A stretch of DNA of 64,000 nucleotides from Calothrix sp. 336/3 (lineage in GTDB: Bacteria > Cyanobacteriota > Cyanobacteriia > Cyanobacteriales > Nostocaceae). Positions 27,939 to 37,692 of the stretch are shown here, one piece after another. The stretch covers positions 2,892,700 through 2,956,699 of the forward strand of contig NZ_CP011382.1 in assembly GCF_000734895.2 (NCBI RefSeq), written 5' to 3'. The first letter of the stretch is position 1; each line of letters starts with the position of its first letter. A program made the position numbers and the translations under genes. Below the pieces are notes generated by a model, which saw only the letters and a program-made list of their open reading frames with translations, searched no databases and was not told the DNA's origin.

Positions 27939-30275
27939 TTATAACCAATCATCTTCATCATCCCAGTTGTCTTGATAGCTGGGACGGGGTTTCCGCGAAG
28001 AGTTACGATTACCTTCTAATCCTCCTGGAGTGCGATTTCCTCGACCATAATCTTTACTACCATAATCACGGCTGTCATTGTTGCGATCGCCGTAGGGTGG
28101 TTCCTTGGGTGCATCCTTAGTATTGCGGTTATAGTCGTAGTCGTCGTAATCGCGGTTGCTAGAGTCACGACTGCCATAATCTCGGCTACCATAATCGCGG
28201 TTGCTAGAGTCACGGCTACCATAATCCCGGCTACCATAATCGCGGTTGCTAGAATCACGACTACCATAATCTCGGCTACCATAATCGCGGCTACCAGCAT
28301 CGCGGTTGTAGTCTTTGTTATAGTCACGGCTACCATAGTCCCGGCTACCATAATCGCGGCTGCCATAATCACCGCGATCGCGGTACTTGTCGTCATCCTT
28401 GTCGCCACCTGTAAATATATCGCGGATAGCGCCAAACAAATCGTCGTCTTCTTCTTCTGCGTAGTACTCGCGGACTTCTCGACTCAGTTCTGATAAAGCG
28501 TCTTGCAGGTCGGCATAGGATTGATCAATACCGCGATCGTCATTAGCTTGTAAAGCTTCTCGTAACTCCCGACTCATATTATCAATGCGCTGACGACGGT
28601 TACGGGCAAATTGCATTCCGAATTCGATCGCCACTTCCCGTAGTTGTCTTTCTCCTTGGAGAATCAAAGCTTCGGAGCGTGTGCGTTTTTCTACCCGCTC
28701 TTTGCGTTCCCTGTCTTGATTGGCAAATTTTTCCGCGTCTTGAATTGCCCGTTTAATTTCCGATTCGCTTAGGGTAGAAGCGCCTTGGATAGTTATACTT
28801 TGTTCTCTGCCGGTGGTTCTATCCAGGGCTGTCACCTGTAATATACCGTTGGCATCGATATCAAAGGATACCTGAATTTGAGGAACACCACGGGGTGCGG
28901 GGGGGATGCCATAGAGCTTAAATCGTCCTAGGGACTTGTTGTCAGCAGCCATTTCCCGTTCCCCTTGCACAACACTAATTTCCACAGTGTTCTGATTATT
29001 TTCAGAGGTAGAGAAAATATCGGAGCGACGTACGGGGATGGTGGTGTTGCGGGGGATAAGTTTTTTCATCACTCCCCCAATGGTTTCTAATCCTAGGGAA
29101 AGGGGAGTCACATCTAACAGGAGAACATCTTTAAAATCTCCTGCGAGAATCCCTGCTTGAATTGCTGCACCTACTGCGACAACTTCATCGGGGTTGACGT
29201 TTTGGTTGGGGTCACGACCAATCATTGCCCGTACTAATTGCTGTACCATGGGCATACGGGTGGAGCCACCCACTAACACTACTTCGTCGATGTCACTGGG
29301 AGAAAGTCCAGCGTCTTTGAGAGCGCGTTTGACTGGTAAGCGAACTCTACCGAGTAAATCGTCACATAAACCCTCAAATTGGGAGCGGGTGAGGCGAGTT
29401 TCTAGGTGCTTGGGACCGTCTTCTGTGGCAGTGATGAATGGTAAATTAATGTCAGTCACACTAACGGCAGAAAGTTCGATTTTTGCCTTTTCTGCGGCTT
29501 CCATGAGTCTTTGTAAAGCTTGGCGATCGCGCCGCAAATCGACTTCATCTGTCTCTAAAAACTGCTCTGCTAACCAATCAACTATTTTTCGGTCAAAATC
29601 ATTACCGCCGAGTTGGGTATCTCCACTGGTGGATTTCACCTCAAAGACTCCATCCCCTACTTCCAGGATGGACACGTCAAAGGTTCCCCCTCCCAAGTCA
29701 AACACCAGGATAGTTTCCGTTTCTCCCCGATCTAAACCATAGGCAAGGGATGCTGCGGTAGGTTCATTGAGAATTCGTAATACTTCTAATCCAGCGATTC
29801 TGCCTGCATCTCTAGTGGCTTGGCGCTGGGAATCGTTAAAATATGCAGGTACGGTAATTACTGCTCCGGTGACGGGTTCACCTAAATATTTACTGGCATC
29901 TTCTGTCAGTTTTTTGAGAATCATCGCGGAAAGTTCTTCCGGGGCAAAGTCCTTACTCATTCGAGGACAGGCAATTTTAATATTACCCATTTCATCCTTG
30001 CGAATAGTATAGGGAACTCGCTTTGATTCTGATGATAATTCCCCGTAGCGCCGCCCCATAAACCGCTTGACGGCAAAAAATGTGTTTTGAGGGTTGAGGA
30101 CTGTTTGTCGCCGTGCCATCTGCCCTACAACGCGCTCTCCATCCTTGCTAAAACCGACTACAGAGGGAGTTGTTCGCGTACCTTCCGCATTGGCAATAAC
30201 CACCGGCTTGCCACCCTCCATGACGGCGACTACAGAGTTTGTTGTCCCTAAGTCGATGCCTACTACCTTGCCCAT
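27939..30275 (-). CDS. dnaK: Hsp70 chaperone, DnaK3-type with long repetitive tail
   Basis: ATP-dependent chaperone. The nucleotide-binding domain has GIDLGTTNS at the start, [11 protein letters not shown] and VGGSTRMP. The substrate domain has [17 protein letters not shown]. The 778 residues exceed the usual 630-640 because the C-terminus carries about 140 residues rich in Asp, Arg, Tyr, Gly and Ser, built from YGSRD repeats, and ends DDEDDWL without EEVD. A long divergent tail is known for cyanobacterial DnaK3, implicated in membrane-associated work. ATG 30275 is preferred to GTG 30284 because GGAG then lies 11 bases upstream rather than nearly abutting the start. Confidence 0.94.
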   Translation of the reverse strand: MGKVVGIDLGTTNSVVAVMEGGKPVVIANAEGTRTTPSVVGFSKDGERVVGQMARRQTVLNPQNTFFAVKRFMGRRYGELSSESKRVPYTIRKDEMGNIKIACPRMSKDFAPEELSAMILKKLTEDASKYLGEPVTGAVITVPAYFNDSQRQATRDAGRIAGLEVLRILNEPTAASLAYGLDRGETETILVFDLGGGTFDVSILEVGDGVFEVKSTSGDTQLGGNDFDRKIVDWLAEQFLETDEVDLRRDRQALQRLMEAAEKAKIELSAVSVTDINLPFITATEDGPKHLETRLTRSQFEGLCDDLLGRVRLPVKRALKDAGLSPSDIDEVVLVGGSTRMPMVQQLVRAMIGRDPNQNVNPDEVVAVGAAIQAGILAGDFKDVLLLDVTPLSLGLETIGGVMKKLIPRNTTIPVRRSDIFSTSENNQNTVEISVVQGEREMAADNKSLGRFKLYGIPPAPRGVPQIQVSFDIDANGILQVTALDRTTGREQSITIQGASTLSESEIKRAIQDAEKFANQDRERKERVEKRTRSEALILQGERQLREVAIEFGMQFARNRRQRIDNMSRELREALQANDDRGIDQSYADLQDALSELSREVREYYAEEEDDDLFGAIRDIFTGGDKDDDKYRDRGDYGSRDYGSRDYGSRDYNKDYNRDAGSRDYGSRDYGSRDSSNRDYGSRDYGSRDSSNRDYGSRDYGSRDSSNRDYDDYDYNRNTKDAPKEPPYGDRNNDSRDYGSKDYGRGNRTPGGLEGNRNSSRKPRPSYQDNWDDEDDWL
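28135..28385 (-). repeat. Coding tandem repeat in the dnaK tail (15-bp YGSRD and 45-bp units)
   Basis: The tail is made of repeated YGSRD pentapeptides (15 bp), organised in part into a 15-residue higher-order unit [15 protein letters not shown] (45 bp) present about three times. Copies are nearly identical in DNA, which suggests recent expansion by slippage or unequal recombination. Confidence 0.85.
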
Positions 30276-30682
30276 GCGTTGCACTTCTCCTACTGGTTTG
30301 TATATATAATAGTTTTTTGTGTTTTAGAAGCAATGCTTGATTTATTGTATCTTGCAGTTGAGAGATACACGGTCAAGCTGGGTTATAAAGTCGGAAATTT
30401 AGAAGTATAAAGTTAATCTACCTGCAAGGGTATCTTGAGGAAATAGTTTCTGGGTAAAGTTATCATAATGTTGCCCTAGTTAGGATTCTAGGGGAGAAGT
30501 CTGCATATTGGCGATAAACCTACGGTTCGCTTCGCGATAGAGCTACGCTCCGCCGAAACGGCGATCGCGCCATGATTTACCTAAGAATCATATTCGTAAA
30601 TATTGACCCTAGGGTAAGGTGTGGAAATCCGCACCTGGCAAGGTTCCCCTGACTAATTAAATTATCTCTTGACAGTTTCTAG
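30276..30682. other. Region upstream of dnaK
   Basis: About 400 bases with no gene. It should carry the dnaK promoter. It contains the 35-bp repeat at 30534-30568 described separately. No CIRCE-type inverted repeat was seen. Confidence 0.45.
30534..30568. repeat. 35-bp dispersed repeat, intergenic copy
   Basis: GCGATAGAGCTACGCTCCGC followed by CGAAACGGCGATCGC. It matches 34 of 35 bases with the copy at 32103-32137 inside the oxoprolinase gene. It ends in a HIP1 octamer and has internal GC-rich dyad symmetry. Confidence 0.85.
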
Positions 30683-31555
30683 TTATCGCCCTGTGGGGGT
30701 AAGACTCATCAAATCTTGAATATTCCGTTTCATGGTTGTACAAATGGCATCTAGGGGCAAATCATTGGCATCATAACCAAAGGGGTTTTCAATTTCTATG
30801 CCAATGGCTTCGATACCAAATAAAGTAAAGCTAATTAAGGCGACAAATATACCAGTTAACCAGCCTAAGCCATCAACTAATTGAAAGGGTAATAATAAGC
30901 AGTAAATTAATAATAATTGTTTGAGATGAATGGAATAGGCTAAGGGCATGGGAGTTTTGAGAATCCGCTCACAACCACCTAAGCTATCTACTAATATATT
31001 GACTAATTCTTGCATGGATGATAGCTGATGGCTATTAATAGATTTATGGCTATGTTGATTTTGCAAGTAATCACTAATCCAAAATGCCACTTCTAAGGGT
31101 GGGTTGTTCATATTTTGCAGTGTGAGGTACTTGGAAGATGGGATTAATTCTGCAATTTCTTCATTGATGGCTTCTCCCCTTAAGTGGAGTTTTGTGGATA
31201 CGGCAAAAGCAATTAATAACTTTAGTGCTTCTGTTTTATGCACTTTATCTTCTGGGGTATTGTCTGGAATTGATACCCATATTTGTCTTGCCAGGTTGCG
31301 AATTGTATTGACTATATTTCCCCAAGCTTTTCTACCCTCCCAGAACCTATCATAGGCTGTATTAGTACGAAAGACGAGTAATAAACCCAGGACAATACTG
31401 GGAATCACGGTGCTAAAGAGTGGTTGAGCTACAGGTAGTTTTAAATAATAAAGGACGGAAATACAAACGCCAAATAAGCCACAAATTATGACTTGGGGGT
31501 AAATGGAAAGTATGACTGAACCGCGAAGTTTAAATGCTATCCTTAACCAATTCAT
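30683..31555 (-). CDS. Bestrophin-like chloride channel (UPF0187)
   Basis: Membrane protein of the bestrophin/UPF0187 family, pentameric anion channels; plant and algal relatives act in thylakoids. The 290 residues show hydrophobic segments near 14-35, 40-60, 205-225 and 225-245. Family marks are FRTNTAYDRFWEGRKAWG after the second helix and FGIEAIGIEIENPFGYDANDLPLD near the end. It opens MNWLRIAFKLRGSV. It is alone on the minus strand; the physiological ion is inferred from the family. Confidence 0.9.
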   Translation of the reverse strand: MNWLRIAFKLRGSVILSIYPQVIICGLFGVCISVLYYLKLPVAQPLFSTVIPSIVLGLLLVFRTNTAYDRFWEGRKAWGNIVNTIRNLARQIWVSIPDNTPEDKVHKTEALKLLIAFAVSTKLHLRGEAINEEIAELIPSSKYLTLQNMNNPPLEVAFWISDYLQNQHSHKSINSHQLSSMQELVNILVDSLGGCERILKTPMPLAYSIHLKQLLLIYCLLLPFQLVDGLGWLTGIFVALISFTLFGIEAIGIEIENPFGYDANDLPLDAICTTMKRNIQDLMSLTPTGR

Positions 31556-31858
31556 TGCTGGTATGATGGAGGCTGAAATTCTCAGTAATTACCAGATATT
31601 ATACTCTAGGAAGGTAAAATTATATTCTTGGGGATGATTCAGGGTAATTGAGGAGTCAAAATTGGATGTTACTGATTTGCAAGGTAAACTTTTCCTGAAT
31701 CATCAATAGTAAAGGATAGTTCAAAATATCGACTAAAGGTGTAGGATTCACCTGCTTTGAGAATACGATTTATACTTATAAATATCTCACTTTTTTCTGT
31801 AAAGTACCAGATTTTGATAATTTAAAAGTATGGTGCTAAAAATCTGGGGTATTAGGAA
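31556..31858. other. Intergenic region before the oxoprolinase gene
   Basis: About 300 bases between divergent genes. It holds a start-less protein-like frame on the minus strand (31669-31835, listed separately). No recognisable promoter motif was assigned. Confidence 0.4.
31669..31835 (-). pseudogene. Possible decayed coding fragment
   Basis: A 55-codon minus-strand frame between two stops has no ATG, GTG or TTG near its beginning, yet reads as plausible protein in its second half (RILKAGESYTFSRYFELSF, then a charged turn, ending YLANQ). It could be the end of a degraded gene or a chance frame; 55 open codons alone are not significant in AT-rich DNA. Confidence 0.2.
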
Positions 31859-34800
31859 ATGAAGTGGGAATTCTGGATTGATCGGGGTGGTACTTTCACG
31901 GATATTGTAGCAAAACGTCCTGATGGTAAATTGGTGATTCATAAGCTACTATCAGAAAATCCCGAACAATACGCAGATGCACCAATACAAGGCATAAGAG
32001 ATATTTTAGGTATATCTGGGGATGTGGCAATTCCTACAGAAGAGATTGCTGCCATCAAGATGGGAACAACAGTAGCAACGAATGCATTATTGGAAAGAAA
32101 TGGCGATAGAGCTACGCTCCGCCGAAGCGGCGATCGCACTCTTTTAGTGATCACCCAGGGTTTCCGGGATGCACTGCGAATTGGATATCAAAATCGTCCA
32201 GATATTTTTGCCCAGGAAATCATTTTGCCCGAAATGCTCTATGAGCGGGTGGTGGAAGTAGAGGAACGTTACAGCGCCGAAGGTGAAGAGTTAGTACCCC
32301 TCAATTTTGATGCTGTACGTCCCCAATTGCAAGCAGCATACGATGATGGGATGCGCTCCTGCGCCATAGTTTTCATGCATGGTTATCGCTACCCGGAACA
32401 TGAGCTTCAGGTGGCAGCGATCGCCAAACAAACAGGATTTTCCCAAGTATCAGTATCCCACGAAGTTAGCCCCTTGATGAAGTTAGTTAGTCGAGGGGAT
32501 ACAACTGTGGTAGATGCCTATTTATCACCAATTCTGCGGCGCTATGTGCAACAGGTGCAGAGTCAGTTACAAGGGGATGGTGCCTTACCGAAGTTAATGT
32601 TTATGCAATCCAATGGTGGGTTGGTGGATGCTGATAGCTTTCAAGGTAAAGATAGTGTCTTGTCTGGTCCGGCAGGGGGAATTGTTGGAGCGGTACAAAC
32701 TAGCTTAGAAGCAGGATTTCAGAAGATTATTACTTTTGATATGGGTGGTACATCTACGGATGTAGCTCATTACAATGGTAACTATGAGCGCACCTTGGAA
32801 ACGGAAGTGGCGGGGGTACGTCTGCGAACGCCAATGATGGCAATTCATACCGTAGCGGCAGGTGGTGGCTCTATTTTACACTTTGATGGTTGCCGTTACC
32901 GTGTCGGACCAGATTCGGCGGGGGCAAATCCTGGTGCTGCTGCCTATGGTAGGGGTGGTGCATTGACGGTGACTGATTGTAATGTGATGGTGGGTAAGTT
33001 GCAACCGCAGTTTTTCCCCCAGGTGTTTGGGGTGAATGCAGATTTACCCTTAGATGCAGAGATTGTCAGGCAAAAGTTTGGGGAGTTAGCCGCAGAGATT
33101 GGGGATGGGCGATCGCCTGTGGAGGTGGCTACGGGTTTCTTGGCGATCGCAGTGGATAAAATGGCAAATGCTATCAAAAAAGTTTCTCTGGAACGGGGAT
33201 ACGATGTTTCAGAATATACTTTGTGCTGTTTTGGAGGTGCGGGAGGGCAGCACGCTTGTTTGATTGCCGATGCTTTGGGGATGGAGCAGGTTTTAATTCA
33301 TCCTTTTGCGGGAGTGTTATCTGCCTATGGTATGGGTTTGGCGGATGTGCGGGTGTTGCGAGAGCGGGCTGTGGAGGGGTTATTGGATGGGGAATTATGG
33401 CGAGAGTTGCAGGGGATATTGGGGGAGTTGGAGCGGGAAGCGAGGGAAGAATTAATTAGTCAAGATATTGAGGATGGGGGAGATATTAAGATAATCAGGC
33501 AAGTTTTGTTGAAATATCAGGGTACAGATACAGCTTTATTAGTAAATTTTGCTGATTTAGAGGTGATGATGGCAGAATTTGCTGATACTCATCACCAACG
33601 TTACGGTTTCACTCTCCCAGAAAAGGGACTGATTGTGGAGTCGGTGACGGTGGAGGCGGTTTATGGGATTAGAAGTCGGGAAAGGAAAGTATTTTCTCGT
33701 ACAAGAAATACTCAGCCAGTGCCTGCCGATACTGTCAATATTTATACGGCTGGGAAGTGGCATGATGCACCAGTATATCGTCGAGAGGATTTGCAACCTG
33801 GTGATGTGGTGTCAGGTGTAGCAATGATTGTGGAAGCAACAGGAACTAATATTATTGAATTAGGATGGCAGGGAGAGCTAACAACAGAAAATAACTTGAT
33901 TTTGCGACGAAAAGGCGAAAATTCCCAAAATTTACGGCTGAGTACTGAAAAAGCTGACGCGGTGATGTTGGAGATTTTCAATAACCTCTTTCGGGCGATC
34001 GCCGAGCAAATGGGTATTACTTTGCAAAATACTAGCTCCTCTGTCAATATCAAGGAACGCCTAGATTTTTCGTGTGCCATTTTTGATAAGTACGGACAGT
34101 TAGTTGCCAATGCACCCCATATTCCTGTACATCTTGGCTCCATGGGGGAGAGTGTTAAGGCATTAATTGCTACCAAGGGTGAGCGGATACAACCGGGAGA
34201 TGTGTTTGCTGCAAATAATCCCTACAACGGAGGTACTCACCTACCGGATATTACCGTGATTACCCCGGTTTTTGGCGATTCTCTGCTATTTTACGTGGCT
34301 TCTCGCGGACATCATGCAGATATTGGGGGAATTACTCCCGGTTCCATGCCTCCCCATAGTATTAAATTACAGGAAGAAGGCATATTATTGGATAATTTTC
34401 AGTTAGTTAAGGAAAGAAAGTTTCAGGAAACAGAGTTAATTGATTTGTTGACAAATTCTCCCTATCCGGCTCGGAATATTCAGCAAAATATTGCAGATTT
34501 ACAGGCACAAATTGCTGCTAATCAACGGGGTGTCCAGGAATTAGGTAAGATGGTTAATTGTTATGGTTTAGATGTCGTTAATGCCTATATGCAATTTGTT
34601 CAGGATAATGCGGAGGCGGCTGTCAAACGTGTGATTTCCGGTTTGCAAAATGGCAGTTTTCGCTATGAATTGGATAATGGCAGTGTTATTTGTGTTGATA
34701 TCAAAATTGACAGGGAGAATCGCACGGCTAAAATAGATTTTACTGGGACTTCTGCACAGCAAGAAAATAATTTCAATGCTCCCTCCTCTGTATGTCAGGC

Positions 34801-35476
34801 AGCAGTTTTATATGTTTTTCGTACTCTGGTGAATGATGATATTCCTTTGAATGCAGGTTGTTTGAAACCTTTAGAAATTATCATCCCCAAAGGATGTATG
34901 TTAAATCCAGAATATCCGGCGGCAGTTGTGGCTGGAAATGTGGAAACTTCCCAAGCTGTAACTGATGCTTTGTATGCGGCTTTAGGGATTATGGCTGCTG
35001 CCCAAGGAACAATGAATAATTTTACCTTTGGAAATGCCAGATATCAATATTATGAGACAATTTGTGGTGGTTCGGGGGCTGGGAAAAATTTTGCTGGTAC
35101 TGATGCAGTGCATACCCACATGACAAATTCTCGACTCACGGATCCAGAAGTTTTAGAATGGCGATTTCCGGTGATTTTAGAAAATTTTAGCATCCGTAGT
35201 GGTAGTGGCGGTCAGGGAATTTTTTCGGGGGGAAATGGGGTAATTCGACGTATTTATTTTCGGGAAAAAATGACTGCGGGTATTCTGGCAAATCGTCGCA
35301 TAGTTGCCCCCTTTGGGTTACAGGGTGGAGAGTCGGGTAAGGTGGGTAATAACTATGTAGAAAGATGTGATGGGAGAGTAGAAAATTTGGGCAGTCAAGC
35401 AACTGTGGAGATGGATATCGGTGATGTGTTTGTAATTGAAACTCCCGGTGGTGGGGGGTATGGGAATAAGAAGTAA
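31859..35476 (+). CDS. 5-oxoprolinase / hydantoinase A-B fusion
   Basis: ATP-dependent opening of 5-oxoproline (or a hydantoin-type ring), a step in glutathione breakdown. The 1205 residues fuse HyuA (N-terminal [11 protein letters not shown], then GGTSTDVA and [13 protein letters not shown]) with HyuB ([44 protein letters not shown]). The length fits eukaryote-like OplaH. A nine-residue segment (about 85-93) inside the N-terminal domain comes from insertion of a 35-bp repeat. The stop codon is the first triplet of a heptamer array. Substrate choice between oxoproline and hydantoin is inferred. Confidence 0.93.
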   Translation: MKWEFWIDRGGTFTDIVAKRPDGKLVIHKLLSENPEQYADAPIQGIRDILGISGDVAIPTEEIAAIKMGTTVATNALLERNGDRATLRRSGDRTLLVITQGFRDALRIGYQNRPDIFAQEIILPEMLYERVVEVEERYSAEGEELVPLNFDAVRPQLQAAYDDGMRSCAIVFMHGYRYPEHELQVAAIAKQTGFSQVSVSHEVSPLMKLVSRGDTTVVDAYLSPILRRYVQQVQSQLQGDGALPKLMFMQSNGGLVDADSFQGKDSVLSGPAGGIVGAVQTSLEAGFQKIITFDMGGTSTDVAHYNGNYERTLETEVAGVRLRTPMMAIHTVAAGGGSILHFDGCRYRVGPDSAGANPGAAAYGRGGALTVTDCNVMVGKLQPQFFPQVFGVNADLPLDAEIVRQKFGELAAEIGDGRSPVEVATGFLAIAVDKMANAIKKVSLERGYDVSEYTLCCFGGAGGQHACLIADALGMEQVLIHPFAGVLSAYGMGLADVRVLRERAVEGLLDGELWRELQGILGELEREAREELISQDIEDGGDIKIIRQVLLKYQGTDTALLVNFADLEVMMAEFADTHHQRYGFTLPEKGLIVESVTVEAVYGIRSRERKVFSRTRNTQPVPADTVNIYTAGKWHDAPVYRREDLQPGDVVSGVAMIVEATGTNIIELGWQGELTTENNLILRRKGENSQNLRLSTEKADAVMLEIFNNLFRAIAEQMGITLQNTSSSVNIKERLDFSCAIFDKYGQLVANAPHIPVHLGSMGESVKALIATKGERIQPGDVFAANNPYNGGTHLPDITVITPVFGDSLLFYVASRGHHADIGGITPGSMPPHSIKLQEEGILLDNFQLVKERKFQETELIDLLTNSPYPARNIQQNIADLQAQIAANQRGVQELGKMVNCYGLDVVNAYMQFVQDNAEAAVKRVISGLQNGSFRYELDNGSVICVDIKIDRENRTAKIDFTGTSAQQENNFNAPSSVCQAAVLYVFRTLVNDDIPLNAGCLKPLEIIIPKGCMLNPEYPAAVVAGNVETSQAVTDALYAALGIMAAAQGTMNNFTFGNARYQYYETICGGSGAGKNFAGTDAVHTHMTNSRLTDPEVLEWRFPVILENFSIRSGSGGQGIFSGGNGVIRRIYFREKMTAGILANRRIVAPFGLQGGESGKVGNNYVERCDGRVENLGSQATVEMDIGDVFVIETPGGGGYGNKK
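32103..32137. repeat. 35-bp dispersed repeat inserted in a coding sequence
   Basis: Same repeat as 30534-30568 with one mismatch. It encodes [12 protein letters not shown] in frame: residues 82-84 and 91-93 are both GDR, so about 27 bp appear to be added between two GGCGAT(A/C)G direct repeats without breaking the frame. Confidence 0.85.
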
Positions 35477-35505
35477 TTCGTAATTCGTAATTCGTAATTC
35501 GTAAT
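35474..35505. repeat. Heptamer tandem repeat (TAATTCG)x4
   Basis: Four perfect TAATTCG units plus TAAT. The first TAA is the stop codon of the oxoprolinase gene. It is the same family as the array at 25928. Confidence 0.85.
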
Positions 35506-35636
35506 GCTACCTGAGGGAGAGCTAACGCTAACGGAATTAAGAAAGTCCTATCTATCAGGCTTTCAGGGTTTGTATCTGTTCCACTATTTTCATGAAATGG
35601 TATAATTTGCTAAATACTGACTTATCGGATGTGAAT

Positions 35637-36341
35637 TTAAGAGCGATCGCCAGTTATTTTTGCTCCTAGGGATTGGCGAAAATCTTGATATTCAGAGCTT
35701 GCTAATCCTTGATTTAATCCTGCAATTAATTGAGGTAAATTTCCTGCTAGCAAATCTGCAACTGCTAACCATAAACCTGGAAATACACGACTACGAATGA
35801 TTCCGTCTGCATCCACTGGCAAATTTACATATAATCCCTCTTGTAAACTAAACCAATCCACCGCAGAATCTATCACCCGCCATACTACATATTCCTGTAC
35901 CTGATTGCGACGATATACTTGCTTTTTATCGTGTAAATCATAGGAAGCTGTACTAGCAGCAATTTCCACAATTAATTCCGGCGCAAATTCAATATAATCA
36001 TCTTCTGTAATGCGCGATCGCCCTCCCACTATTTCCTCCATCCGCAAACAAGCATCTGGTTGAGGTTCGTTATCCGCATCCAAGCGCACCGTAGGGTTAT
36101 CTAGTAACTCGATACCGGGTGTGACTTGCCAATAATTACCTAACCAAGTCATTACCATCGCATGGGGTTTACCATGTTTGCGAGCGCGTACAGGAGATGC
36201 CATGTAAACCATTCCTTCAATTAATTCAGCTTTCTTAACATCAGACATTGTGTGGTAGCGTCGCTCAAATTCTCCACGGGTGAGGCGATCGCCATTTTCT
36301 AATGGAGGAATCAAGGAATTCGTTGATTTGGCAAGAGTCAT
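35637..36341 (-). CDS. Uma2 family (DUF820) putative endonuclease
   Basis: Member of the large cyanobacterial Uma2/DUF820 family with a PD-(D/E)xK-like fold; biological role unknown and often expanded near mobile DNA. The 234 residues show the family core: RRYHTMSDVKKAELIEGMVYM near the start, PDACLRMEE and ELIVEIAASTASYDLHDKKQVYRR with the Glu and Lys of the putative active site. ATG 36341 opens MTLAKSTNS. A second truncated copy of its first 28 codons lies at 37029-37142. Confidence 0.88.
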   Translation of the reverse strand: MTLAKSTNSLIPPLENGDRLTRGEFERRYHTMSDVKKAELIEGMVYMASPVRARKHGKPHAMVMTWLGNYWQVTPGIELLDNPTVRLDADNEPQPDACLRMEEIVGGRSRITEDDYIEFAPELIVEIAASTASYDLHDKKQVYRRNQVQEYVVWRVIDSAVDWFSLQEGLYVNLPVDADGIIRSRVFPGLWLAVADLLAGNLPQLIAGLNQGLASSEYQDFRQSLGAKITGDRS

Positions 36342-36383
36342 AGCTCGTCAGCATCAAGGATTTTTTTATTATAGGGCGATCGC
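36259..36383. repeat. Direct repeat, copy A (Uma2 start and leader)
   Basis: 125 bases covering the first ~28 codons of the Uma2 gene and its leader. It matches 37060-37183 with seven mismatches and one single-base indel (about 94%). The two copies flank the DUF433/DUF5615 pair in direct orientation. Confidence 0.9.
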
Positions 36384-36388
36384 ATTGG

Positions 36389-36763
36389 CTAGATATGAGG
36401 TAACAATGGTAGACGACGAATACGAATTCGAGTTGACTCAACTGTCACGGTTGCACCTCCCTCTAATTCTTGTTCGCATTCAGCAATAACTCTCAGTAAT
36501 AACTCTGTTAATTCTTTGGCACGTAATCTTTCGATACGAATGCGAATAACGGAGGGAGAGATTGCTTGATTCAATGCTAGTAATGTATGAAAATCCGCAT
36601 CTAGAGTTACAACAGTACGTTCATCTGTTCTAGCTCTGAGGATAATTTCTCCATCTTCAGCTTCAAACATGCCGATTTCGGCAACATGAATAGTATCAAT
36701 ACCAACACCGCGTAATAATTCTGCCGCAGAGCGCGGTAAACCCTGATCAAGCAACAGTTTCAT
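36389..36763 (-). CDS. DUF5615 PIN-like protein (probable toxin)
   Basis: Small PIN-fold-like protein of the DUF5615 family, typically paired with DUF433 antitoxins. ATG at 36763 opens MKLLLDQGLPRSAAELLRG, which carries the conserved early Asp; TDERTVVTLDADFHTLLAL holds the later acidic cluster. About 124 residues. The frame overlaps the end of the upstream DUF433 gene, implying coupling. RNase activity is expected from the PIN fold but is not shown by the sequence alone. Confidence 0.85.
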   Translation of the reverse strand: MKLLLDQGLPRSAAELLRGVGIDTIHVAEIGMFEAEDGEIILRARTDERTVVTLDADFHTLLALNQAISPSVIRIRIERLRAKELTELLLRVIAECEQELEGGATVTVESTRIRIRRLPLLPHI

Positions 36764-36989
36764 AATGCTGAGGTAATTCAATCACGCGATCGTCGAGATA
36801 GGAAGAGGTAAAAATTAAAGCTTGTTGGATATCTTCTTCTTCTAATTCTGGAAACTCTTGATATAGCTCCTGTCGATCAGGATAAGTTGCCAATAACTCA
36901 ATTACCCGACGCACTGTCAACCGCAAATTACGAATACAGGGTTGCCCATTCATTTGACTGGGATTGCTAGTAATACGATCTATTTTCAT
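36747..36989 (-). CDS. DUF433 protein (probable antitoxin)
   Basis: 80-residue winged-helix-like DUF433 protein, commonly the first gene of a toxin-antitoxin pair with DUF5615. It opens MKIDRITSNPSQMNGQPCIR, the family hallmark (a G-x-P-x-I-R block), followed by LTVRRVIELLATYPDRQELY and an acidic C-terminal helix. It overlaps the DUF5615 gene by 17 bases from the chosen start, the usual order with antitoxin first. The leader region lies between it and the duplicated Uma2 fragment. Confidence 0.87.
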   Translation of the reverse strand: MKIDRITSNPSQMNGQPCIRNLRLTVRRVIELLATYPDRQELYQEFPELEEEDIQQALIFTSSYLDDRVIELPQHYETVA

Positions 36990-37028
36990 AACAGAAACCC
37001 TAGCTCTTTAATAAAATCATGGCATATA

Positions 37029-37142
37029 TCAAAAATCTTCGAGACGCAGAGTATAGCAACGTCGCTCAATTTTTCCACGGGTGAGGCGATCGCCATTTTC
37101 TAATGGAGGAATCAGTGAATTGATTGATTTGGCAAGAGTCAT
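37029..37142 (-). pseudogene. Truncated second copy of the Uma2 gene start
   Basis: Read on the minus strand from ATG 37142, the first 28 codons nearly equal those of the intact Uma2 gene (MTLAKSINSLIPPLENGDRL against MTLAKSTNSLIPPLENGDRL). The frame then diverges after GKIERR and stops at codon 38. The rest of the gene is absent; the DUF433 gene begins 40 bases further on. Confidence 0.85.
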
Positions 37143-37183
37143 AGCTCGTCAGCATCAAGGATTTTTTATTATATGGCGATCGC
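37060..37183. repeat. Direct repeat, copy B
   Basis: 124 bases matching 36259-36383. It retains the leader and first codons of a second Uma2 gene. Centre-to-centre distance to copy A is about 800 bp, enclosing the DUF433/DUF5615 pair. Confidence 0.9.
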
Positions 37184-37692
37184 CATAGGGACTAATAACG
37201 CTGAGGTGAAGTATAGACAGTTCAGCCTTCTGCTATGAGATATCAGACAATTCTCCCAGATACGGAATCAAAAATAAGGCAATTAGGTTTATTTAAGTAA
37301 AAGATTTTGGTTTGGAGTAAATTTTGTATTCAGTTTGGGAATACTGTTTTATGAAGATAGGAATTGCTCTACGAAAATCATCATGACTATAGAAAGTCAT
37401 ATCCTAAATTTATCTTACATCACTCAATATAAGCCGTAATACTTTTTTATATCGGCAATACATCTATCTCAGAGATTAATATTTACCATCTAATAGGAAT
37501 AGTCTCAAAGGAGGAGCATTTTTACAAAATATAGCTTGTGGTTATAGCTATAAATTATGCTCTTAGAAGGAAGTAACTTTATATTCGGACTTATATATTA
37601 GGTGTAGAAATAAAAGGATGGATTATACAGTTAAACTCTGTTATTTTTTCATTCTCCAAACACTAGCAAAAGCAGTTATTCGGAGACATTCC
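37143..37692. other. Long AT-rich gap before the stress mini-genes
   Basis: About 550 bases. The first 40 belong to repeat copy B. The rest is AT-rich with no ORF that has a ribosome site; an ATG at 37618 has AAAAGG abutting it and is not credible as a start. Probably upstream regulatory DNA for the small genes that follow. Confidence 0.4.

Noticed and set aside
28135-28385. Regularly spaced repeats that could suggest a CRISPR array
   Set aside because: The units are contiguous, in frame within dnaK and encode YGSRD; there are no unique spacers and no cas genes.
28016-28435. Long minus-strand frame rich in Ala, Ile, Met and Val inside the dnaK tail
   Set aside because: It is the shifted frame of the repetitive YGSRD region; its hydrophobic pattern comes only from the repeats.
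37618-37692. N-terminal extension of the KGG frame from ATG 37618
   Set aside because: The purine-rich ribosome-like motif abuts the ATG with no spacing and the 25 residues are unlike the KGG family.
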